From Tetraselmis striata (Eukaryota; Chlorophyta; Chlorodendrophyceae; Chlorodendrales; Chlorodendraceae), in the NCBI GenBank assembly GCA_006384855.1, contig VCJN01001851.1:1-64000 (forward strand): a DNA stretch of 64,000 nucleotides, given 5' to 3'. The translations under genes and the position numbers were made by a program. The notes below the pieces were generated by a model. The model ran no database searches and was not told the origin of the DNA. It was given only the letters and a program-made list of their open reading frames with translations. Shown piece by piece: positions 49,901-64,000 of the stretch (position 1 is its first letter; each line of letters begins with the position of its first letter).

Positions 49901-52596
49901 CTCTCCCACCCATCACCCTCCGCCCGTTCCTCTTCCTACACGCAGGACATGTCGGAGGTGCCCGAGACCCTCTGCCTCCAGGAACTATGGGCGCGCGGGC
50001 TGCCGCCGCTGGGCCCGGGCACGGATGCCCTCCTGCGGCTGCCACTCCGACTCCTGGCGCCCCGATGCGTATTTCTGCTGTCAGGTCCCCCTCCCCCCGC
50101 CCCGCCTTCACACAGACACATGCACATATTATGGCTCCCCCTTTACTCCATCGATGGGCCGTGCTTTATCCCATTGCAGAGTCGACACCAAGCCTAGCAC
50201 GTTTTAAACCGCCACGCCCGTACCCTGTCAAAGTATCCCCTCGTATCGCGGAGATCGCAGATCCTGAATGGGAGAAGGGGGGTATACAATCTGGTGGCGA
50301 CGCGAGGCGACGGCGGGATTTCACCGCAAAAGTCGACAAGCTCTCGAAGTTGACCCATGACGCGCCAGCTGACGCTCGCCCCTACACCCCCCTCCCCACC
50401 CACCCACCTCAGGTTTCGCCATCCTGGTGCGCCTGCTGCTTGCCGCTCGCCGTTCGCTATCGGCCCGAGAGCCTCCCAGTCTGCTGAGCACAGGTTCGAC
50501 GCGGCCTGATCTTGATGGTGTCTGGCTTGGGAGCCATCTGCGTAAATGATTTTTAAATCCTCAGATGGTGCTCGACTGACGAGGGGGCATTCCGCGCGCC
50601 CCGCCGCTGCAGAACTGGTGTGGCTGCTGCTGCCGCCGCTGTCGATCCTCTACGGTCGAAGTGGCCCCGCGCTGGCAGCCTTGGCGGCGGCGCAGGTCGT
50701 GGGCTGGCGGCAACTCATTCGCGCGCGCGCTCAAGGTAAGGCGCCCAGCTCGCCTCGGCGCCGGCAAACACTGCCTAAAGAGCCCGCTCTACCGACGCCG
50801 CTTAGCATGTTCCCCATGGGCATAGATAATGATACGTAGGCGGGTACTGATGGTGTCGATGTCGTCGTCGATGTCGTCGTCGACACACAACCGGAAGGAC
50901 GAAATGACGAGGGACTCACTGCGACGAGCGAATAAATGACGAGGAGCGCGTGAGGCGAGCAGTGCTCCGCCCGCCTCGGGCTGTTGCGGCGTGGCGCGAG
51001 ACGAGTACCCATACGAGGAGGCGATCGCGCTTCGGTTTCGGAGCTCTCCGTGGTTTCGGAGTGGCGTTTGATGATGTGTTTTGACGAAGTCAGAACAGAG
51101 GCGCCTCGTCTGTTCAATTGTTTCGGATCATCCGGATGGCCAGGCTACCGCGGTCATCTTCGCGGAAGGGCCGCCGCGCCGTCTGGTTTCGGAGCAGTCT
51201 CGCGGCTCGAGGGATTATATTTGTATCCTATGTTATACATACTCTTACAAATGCCTGTGCCATGGTTTGCGGAAAATCGGATAAAGCACGAAGCTTAGTT
51301 ACCCTGCTGCTCGTCCATCACTGGCAGCGGTAGCTCAGCGACGAAGCAACATATACTCTGCCACGACAATACATTATTTACGATAATATGACAACAAAGC
51401 GGCAACCAGAAGCGCATCAACGTGCTGCACAGTAACGCAGAGGTTGTGTTGGGTGACGTATCGATATCCCACTCCACGAAAGTACATTCAAGTATCTGTC
51501 ACAGTGATGATTAAACAGCAAAGACGGTGCACATGCATTGCGGTCGACAAACACATACACTTGGCCGCCGCAGCCCAAGGCCCTGGCACGGTTGAAGTTA
51601 GGGGCGCCAGGCGCTGATCTTTTTCATCCTAAACATGCTTCCTCCCTCAGGCAGCGGCGGCCCGGCGTGGCTGTACACCGCCGGTGGCGCGATGCTCGCG
51701 CTGCTGGGCCAGCACTTTTTCTACTGCACGGGGCACACCTCCCAGTTTGCGGGGCTCCAGTACAACGCGGGCTTTGTCGGCTTTGACGATTTCAACTACC
51801 TCCGCGCGGGCGCTCTGCTGGCCGCCAACACCTTTGGGCCGCACCTCATGAGCACCCTGCTGGTGCGCCCACTGCCGCCCAACCGCCGACTACCCGCTGA
51901 CCAACCGGGCGTCCCATTGGATACAAATTCAAAACATGTCAGCGAGAATATGTCCCCGTGCTATATGTCTTACGCCAATCATTCACTAGCATGCCTGCTG
52001 ACTCATGCTGTGCCCACTCTGACGAGAACATCACATGCACCTGCCTCCCTTCAGGCCCCCTATTCCCCGCTTTCCCGCTCCCCCACTGGTGCTTGAAACT
52101 GTGCTCACGCCTTCGTCCCCCTCGAACCGTTTCCTTTGCCCCCCTCCCTCCTCCTCAGGTCCCAGAGATGGCGGCCTGGTGTCGGCCCGCCGGAGCCGAC
52201 AGCACTACAAGCGGTAGCGGTGCATCAGGTCGTGGCTTTGGGGTACTTCAGGTGGGCATCAAGCTCCGCGCCATTGTCCAAAGACGACCGACAACACGGC
52301 CGTCGGTGTCTCTCCGCTGCCCCGTTTGTTCAACTCCCCCCCATCCTGCTCACATGATGCTGACGTTGTCCCGGCATCCCCTGTTGCCATGGGGTTGATG
52401 CGCTGCCCAGGTCGCCCACGGCTACGTCGGCGTGAGGCTGTGCTCACTGTTCTTCGCCACGGCCGGCGCGGCGCTGCACCGGAGGCACCTGATGGCGTGG
52501 TCCCTCTTTGCGCCGCGCTTCGTGTTCGAGGGCATCACGTCGGGGGTTGCTGCGGTTGGCCTCCTGGCTGCCGTCGCCTTCGCTCGCCGGATGTAG
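40920..52596 (+). CDS. PIGO: GPI ethanolamine phosphate transferase 3 (PIG-O)
   Basis: Adds ethanolamine phosphate to the third mannose of the GPI anchor precursor in the ER membrane, usually with a PIG-F partner. Nineteen exons fit with consistent phase: 40920-41087, 41656-41856, 42062-42167, 42324-42451, 42568-42661, 43147-43277, 44050-44169, 44797-45074, 45944-46113, 46493-46673, 47391-47514, 48430-48721, 49152-49264, 49946-50084, 50413-50493, 50613-50735, 51651-51862, 52159-52251 and 52411-52596 (979 aa; human PIG-O is about 1,089). Diagnostic blocks: N-terminal signal-anchor ending VQGFLLTRVEL; VVLVVVDALRYD (metal Asp ~96); DPPTTTMQRLKG (nucleophile Thr ~138-140); FVGDDTW; LGVDHAGHTH (~248-256); MGDHGQTLNGDHGG (~299-312); PTLSLLMGLPIPYGSIG; then a multi-helix C-terminal half with FYCTGHTSQFAGLQ and HRRHLMAWSLFAPRFVFEG. 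Introns after exons 4 and 7 appear to be GC-AG. The membrane half is shorter than in human. Confidence 0.92.
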
Positions 52597-54358
52597 CGGA
52601 TGTCACCGCCACCATGGTCACCAGCGCAGCCCATTGTCCACCTGCAGCTGCTGTCATCGAGTACGGACTGCCGCCGATGCTGCACAGCGTGAAATCAGTA
52701 CATGTATTATTGAGGCCATTTATGGATGCATGTCTTGGCAAGTACCCTTAGGGAAATGCTCCCGTGTCTTTCGAGCAAGCGGCATGTGAACGCATTGCAC
52801 CTGATGTACCGTAGGCTCAGTTTTTTAGTTCGACGATTACGACTATCCAGCACCGTTATTCGGGATTATGTCTAGCCCTATGTGATGTGATGATATGTTT
52901 TACAGGTACTCCTGTGCCGGTATATGACCGTAAGGATGCAACAAAACGGTATTCGAATACTTTTGATATCCGCCTGTCTGTATAGCCCGCCAGCCGTCGA
53001 CCAAAGCTGGCCCTTGCGAAGCCTCGATGGCGTACTAATTTCGTATCAAGGCTGCTGACCTGTCAGGGCCGTCCCAGACGGCGACGAGGGTCCCCGGATG
53101 CGCTGTGGAGACCGTGTTAAGAGACAAGGTTTAATAATGTCCATACCGGGATTACACCCGTCTTTCATCCGGGATTTCATCCTCCAAGAACTGCGCTCTA
53201 CCCGATGACGTTTTCTCCGCGCTGTATGAGTAATGTACGCTTGGGTGCACTGAGAAGTCGCTCCACAAGGGGGGGCACATGCAGCGATGGAATGTCATAA
53301 TATACAGGAGAACGCCTGGATGATAAGCGATACCACCAGTGCGGGAGGCAGGCAGGCGGCGGGGGGGGGGGGGGGGGGGGGGGGGCAATAGAGCAAGTCG
53401 AGATGATGGCAATACGTGTTGGCATCGGCCTGCGCAGCTGATGGAGTTGGGCAGCTGGGCACGACCTAAAACAGAAAATGGGGACATACAAACAGTAATT
53501 CATACTTATATGGAGGTCGAGCGTGACACGTATTTCCGCAGTTCCGCCCGTCCTTGAATTTGCGATATGTATGATCACCATGAAACGCGGGGTAGGGTTT
53601 CATAACTTCGAGGACTTGTGCCCCAGGACCATGTAGCGCTATGCCTGCCGTTGCTCCGCTGCTCCCATCACACAGTGCCGGTACAGCAGGTGACGCCATG
53701 CGTCCTTTCTGAGGAAATAAGCAAGAGGCCATGCATGTGAACACATTTGAGGCCGTGGGCGTGGCGAGGGGGGCGCTGGCTCGAGCGCATTGAACCTCCG
53801 CCTGCTTTAGTGAACGGGTCGCCACAGTGTGTGGCGCTGGCGGGTAAGCGGGCTCAGCGCAGGCATGTCTGCGGCAACCTGCCTGCTGCGCTGCTGCGCA
53901 GTTATAAGCTAATGACTGTCCACCCGTGGGGAATCACAACACAGATAATGGATGGAAGCTTTGCATACGTGTTACATCGGGCTTCTTAATCAGCAGCAGC
54001 TTAGCTGCCTACATATCCTGACAGCGTGCTTGGACTGTCATCAGATGGCATCATGCTGAAGCAATGAGCCCCCGCCTCCCCGCCCTGCGCCATCAATAGC
54101 AGGGATAGCGGTTGCAGCCGCAAGTCGATACAATAGCTTGTCTCCGGCCGCCTGATGCGACACTAGACTCTTCCGGCGGAAAAGCCGGTGATGGATGCCA
54201 GATTACCAAATCTCGGTATGCTGGCTGTGCCTGACTGTGCAATGTCACAGTCGACGGCGCCTCGTGGTACTTTGGGCGTTTCTAAGGCGTTAAAAGTGTT
54301 ACCCCCAGTAGGCGCTTGCTTAGCTTCGCTGCCACCACACCACCATAGGCCAAGTGCA
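52597..54358. other. Intergenic spacer (convergent 3' ends)
   Basis: No gene is supported. It holds a G-homopolymer of about 26 bases near 53359-53384. A minus-strand frame at 53466-53825 is too weak to call, although it could be a further 3' exon of the 857-aa gene. Confidence 0.45.
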
Positions 54359-59286
<4,928 letters not shown>

Positions 59287-61321
59287 GGGCCCTCCTCGAG
59301 AGCTTGGCCTGCCGCACAGGCACAGCAGGTTCAGCGCAGAATCACCACTGCAGCTGCCATTAAGGTGGGTATATCATCCGAGAGCCAGCCACAGATGCTG
59401 CGATGTGCGGCTACATCCCGCCTCGTGTGTGGAAGCCTTTCCAATGTGTAGAGAGGTATCAAGAAAAGCACGTAAAGATGCAGAAGGATAACAAATACTT
59501 ACAATATAGATGTCAAGGCATGCCGCCCGACTACGGGACTGCTATGCGCATGCTGGACTGAGCCTGCGCTTCAAATGGCAGGCGGAGAGGGTCGCATAGC
59601 GACGGCTGCCGCTCTTACCGATGGCGGCTATCCGAGGCGGTGGGCCCTGCCGGCTGCGGCACCTCTTCTGTCGCGCCCATCGATCCGTACCCCGTCACGC
59701 TGGTTCACACGCCTCAGGTTGACTCCCACGCATCGGCGCGCCACCTCTCGCGGCTTTACCGCCGGGGCGTTGCAAGGGTGCACCCCTGAGCTCGGTCGCC
59801 CGCGCACACACCCGAGCCTCTTGAAAGCCCTGAGGCTTAAAACTCCCCGTTTGGGGTGCCAGGAGCTAGCTTGGCAGTGCACAGTTACGAAGGCAGGTGC
59901 CGTATTTCGTCACTACGAAACATCGTCGCGAGCAAATAAACTACGGCATGCGCACGCGATATGTTCATTTTTGCATCAGTATGTATGTATGGCTGTATAT
60001 CAGTGCTGATACAACACATATAAGGCAGGTCTGCCCTTTGTGCGCGACTAACCCTGTTCGGCCCTCGTAAAATTGTGGGTAGTTCCCTCCGCCCGGGACC
60101 GGGGCCGCGGAACCCTGCTGTAGCGACGGCTACGTACGACCAGGTGCCACCGGCACTTGCTGTCGCGCCGCTCGCCCGGTGTTGTTTAGTCGCTAATTTT
60201 CACCCGCGCGGTACCTGTAGTATACTGGTACGGAGAGACCGGTATGCAATTTCCGTATGATTTCCGTATGATTTCCGAGGTGTGTTGCGTAATCCTACGA
60301 TTGCTTTATATATGTACTCGTCATCGTGTGAATTGCTCGTACAATAATATACATACAATCGCTAGCGTATTTATTGCGCATATATTATATCTACCCCTCA
60401 GATATCGGTACGTAGCAAAAATCTCCCGGTTTAAATCCACCCAGAACTTGTACGAGCCGTCGCTACTATAATATTATTTTAGGAAAAATGAAAAATAATA
60501 AGTGATTCGCCACAGCGCAAACTTTCTGCTTGCTGTGCAGTCCGGACACCGTGACTTCAGCAAGAGTTCCATATAGAGCTGCAGCAGTTAAGGATTACTT
60601 AGCGCGATTCCTGATGCTTTGTTTACATTGCAACAGGTACCTTCGGGGCATACTTCTTTCTGCTTTCAGAAATGAAAGGGGGACGATGTACCTGTGTCAC
60701 AAGAAGCATGACAGGATGTGGGGCCTACCGTGTGTGTTTATTTGTGTACTCATCGGAAGTAAAGCACATAGGGGAGCATACACAAGAATGACGGCGTTCC
60801 AGAGCAGCAGCCGTCTCAGTGAGGTATATCGTCCCTATTGCCCATATATTGTCACCACAGTGTAAAGCATTCTATGCATCAAAGCCCTCCAAGATACAAT
60901 TCGTGGAATTTAGTCTCTGGAGGGACCCTGGTATCAGTGTCCCTGCATTGACGTTTTCCGCACTCCCCTGCGCTTCTGACAGAAAATGCATGCGACAGCG
61001 GATGGGGAGGGGCACACAAATATCACCTGAATATTTACAAAATGAAGGAGTACGAAGCTACAACGGCTCAGAAATAAGCTGACATTGCTGCTTGTCAGGT
61101 GCGGCCCAGGCTCATGGTCCCACTGTCCGCGCAAACGAGCACAATAAACTATGCGCAACACTGATGAGCATCGGCTGCGGCTGCGGCACCATTTCACAGC
61201 ATCCTCACTAAAACAGCCCAGCGCTGGGCGCAACGAGCATCCCTTCACATATCAAAGCAATCGCACGCTCCACAGGACACGCCCTGGGATTAGCAAGCGC
61301 GGAGGCGGCTCAAGTGCCGGC
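59287..61321. other. Intergenic spacer
   Basis: No gene is supported. It contains the upstream region of the 857-aa gene on the left and the 3' flank of the 368-aa gene on the right. Frames are short and unconserved in look. Confidence 0.45.
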
Positions 61322-62608
61322 TCAATCTTCCATGTGCTTGGCCATCAAGTGTGCCAGCTGCTGGCAGTACGTCTGGATGCCCTCCAGGGACTGGGCCTCC
61401 TCTTCCAGATGAACTTCAGAGTCGCACATGCATACCTGGCTACTGCCGAGTTGGGAGCAATCGTAGTCAGGCGAGCTGTCGTCCGCCTCGCCACCAGATG
61501 GCAGCTCGTCAGATAGCGGCTCGCCGGTAAGAGGGTTTGGCATGCTGAGGAGATCGAAGCTCTCTGGCTGCATGCATTGACCGTCAACACCGATGTCGGA
61601 AGTCGTGTAGGTGTGCATGGCCCATGCGCTTGGCTGCACACGCTCTACCAGCTGCACGCAGGCCTCCGCAAAGTGCTTCACGCTGTGGGGATCAAACGCA
61701 TTCTGCAGGTAGCCGGCGAGCGGCACGCTGGCATCGCCATCCTCATCTTGAATACCATTCAGACCAAATATGTAGTCCAGCACGGAGGCATCCTTGGCAA
61801 ACTCGGTGATGGAGACTTCCGCCTCCTTGGCTGGCGGCTTCAAGCTGCCCATCATGCGAGCGGCCTCACTCGCTGTCTTCAAGCTGGTCGAGAAGCCTGC
61901 GACAGCCTCCAACATGACGGTATTTGCCATGATAGCCATCATATCGGTTTGGCTGTCGGCGTTGGCAGCAAGATCTTCGGCCACGTCCTGATACACTTGC
62001 GCATTGGCCTTCCAAGTGGCGGCCAGCTTGTTAAACATTGGGCTCCAGTTGATCTGCATGAAGTTGGCCATCAAATCCATCCATGAGTGCTCCGGCCAGA
62101 GGGACATCTTGCTCTCGATGCCACCATGCATAGCACTGCCGGTGGTGCTGCTGCCAAGTAGCCGGGTGGCAGCAGCGTCGGCCACCGCCTCGGGTGTGAG
62201 CCTTGCGTGCATGGAACCGATCATTGCAACACCAGACAAAGCGCAGATGGCGACGACAATGGCGGCAACACATACTGCCAGCCCGGCATACCTGCACAGA
62301 GCAACCAACGATAGGACAGTCAGCTCTCTGCACCTGAAATCCAGCCCTCTTGCATCAGAGGCGACATGCAACTGCAGCATTCCCTTGAAATACTTCATTG
62401 AGAGGCTACATGTGCAGGGAAGGGGCTGGAGGTCTCATAGGCAAAGCACGGCAGCCAGCGCGTCGTCGTACTTGTTGGCGGCCTCCGTCACGCTCATCCT
62501 CGGCTGGTTGCCGAAATCATCGTCGAAGCTATCCAGCCGACGAGCGGTCCGACCCTCCTCCACCGACAGCGTCTGCGTCAGCGGCTCCCTCTCCGCACCA
62601 GCACTCAT
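61322..62608 (-). CDS. Single-pass (type II) membrane protein, 368 aa, function unknown
   Basis: Two exons: 62608-62472 (start ATG, donor GTACGA after EAANK) and 62291-61322 (acceptor TGTGCAG); phase 2 is kept, total 368 codons plus stop. The donor is the best of several options, since reading on gives a stop 12 codons later. Residues 1-46 are polar and acidic, with an MSAGAEREPLTQTL start that looks cytosolic. Residues ~47-72 are a strong membrane helix (YAGLAVCVAAIVVAICALSG). The rest is a luminal or extracellular helical domain, Met- and Ala-rich (MDLMANFMQINWSPMFNKLA, DSQTDMMAIMANTVMLEAVA), followed by a Cys-containing tail (DYDCSQLGSSQVCMCDSE, QTYCQQLAHLMAKHMED). The family is not recognised. 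No proline-rich cell-wall motif or cleavable signal is seen. Confidence 0.72.
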
Positions 62609-64000
62609 CGTAGCACTGAAAGTTGTTTGATGTACCTGCTGTTTCGATTTGCGGAAACCAGAGAAAAGAGCTTCGCGATCAAGCACGCCCTGTGCGTACA
62701 TGCATGCGTCGCTCAGGAGGAAAACAACGGTACTGATACTCGAAGGAACGGGCGCCGCCTTCAGATTACTGCTACGAGTGAGCAATCGTTACACCCAATA
62801 CCAGCCCGCCAAGACTGGCTTCGGCGTCCGAGTAGTCAGTTTGGGTTGGGGTATGAGCAGCGGTTCGCGAGAGCAGCACTGCGGTACAGCAGGCAAAAGC
62901 AACTGGGAGGCCCGTGCGCGCCGGCCGACCCGAACCTCTGAGTACTCGTATATACGGACCGACGGACCGACGTGCTGTGCGCCGCGCTTGATTATCAGCG
63001 TCACGATACGGAGGCGCTCTAAAACGGGAATGCGTTGCATATGAACAAGCTCTCAAGACGCGTTGCCAATTCCCGCTTACCGTACTGTGTGAAGTAGTTC
63101 AGGTGAAGGCGCCGGCAGGAATGTGGTATTGGTAAGAGAGAACCCACCACCCACTGTTGTGAAACCTCCTTTCGTGATCGCGATCAGGCTTTTGTTACTG
63201 CGCCGATAGGCCCCCGCGGTGTCGCGGTGACTCGGTTCTGAAGCCAATTAGTAGGGTACTTAAAATTCTAATATAATTAATTACTAATCAAGCAACCATA
63301 TAAGATTCGCGGAGTAATGGTTATCTACCAAGGATACTACTGGCGCCGTACTTCTAGTACTGGCCGGACCAGAACTGTTGCTCACATCAGTGCTGTAAGT
63401 AACACATGCGCACTACAAGATGGCCGCCGTCCTGGAAGTACGGCGATAGAGCTAGCTACATAGCCCACTGGGAATTTATTGCTCGCTTCGCTCGCGCGGT
63501 CTCGTTTAAAACCGTATATCATCCTCGATTCTAATAAGGCGGGTACCATCTAATTTTATGTTTTAAACCACCCCCCTCTGTTTCCACCCCCCCCCTCTAC
63601 TTTATTTATGTTGATCTCATAGTGCTTATTAGAACATGCCCAAAGTTGCATGATAAACTGCCACTGACATTTTTTTATGTTTTCAATGCATGGCTGTGTG
63701 CATAATGGTGTATCCAGCCATATGCAAGCATAAAATGGGGAGCGAGGGGTTGAGGCACTTTAATTTTGGAACCATCACTATAGTACAGTTAGCATCGTGC
63801 CCACCCAACCATACGGTGGCCCTATCCACCCCTCCATGTAGTGCTATGATGCTGCTAAGCTGTTGTATGCCACTGCTATGTGTTGCTGCGCTCGTCTCAC
63901 CGCAATGTTATGCCCTGCTGTGCAATGCTGCCTGCCTATCAAGTTATCGCATCTTCTCAGCACAGTTGGCCTTGGCGCCCCTCAGGAGCACCTGATAACC
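62609..64000. other. Spacer to the right end of the window
   Basis: No gene is supported. Two C-rich homopolymer stretches (about 63571-63597) and an A/T-rich patch are the only visible features. Confidence 0.45.

Overview
This is a stretch of nuclear DNA from an intron-rich eukaryote. No bacterial, organellar or viral gene was recognised. Genes are cut by short GT-AG introns (a few GC-AG), intergenic spacers hold AT-rich and hexanucleotide microsatellites, and one intron carries a short plant-type CCCTAAA tract. Codon use, intron density and the surface-protein repeats would suit a unicellular green alga (prasinophyte type), but the species is a guess.

Layout. 1-5.26 kb: no convincing gene; microsatellites and diverged repeats. 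5.27-5.77 kb: three diverged ~100-bp repeat copies, one inverted. 5.99-19.06 kb: two divergently transcribed genes that look like one selfish or accessory unit. The left gene (minus strand) is a frameshifted DUF7869-like, transposase-like gene. The right gene (plus strand) reads open through 15 modelled exons (about 1,570 aa) and ends in a domain laid out like a beta-class DNA methyltransferase, with a changed catalytic motif. One 24-bp satellite fills introns of both genes, and its core motif recurs in another intron and in both flanks. 20.18-21.33 kb: intronless gene joining armadillo-like repeats to a SET domain. 22.08-38.32 kb (minus): giant membrane protein with an N-terminal coiled coil, one membrane helix and many Ig/FN3-like modules; one in-frame TAA is seen. 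40.92-52.60 kb (plus): GPI ethanolamine phosphate transferase 3 (PIG-O), 19 exons modelled. 54.36-59.29 kb (minus): six-exon gene for an 857-aa low-complexity protein of unknown role. 61.32-62.61 kb (minus): two-exon gene for a 368-aa single-pass membrane protein. The rest is spacer.

PIG-O acts in the ER on GPI anchors. The giant repeat protein and the 368-aa protein are probably membrane or secretory-pathway proteins, but nothing shows that these neighbours work together. The notable unit is the 6-19 kb gene pair with its shared intronic satellite. Gene models were spliced by eye: reading frame was required to stay consistent across each junction, and no transcript data were available.
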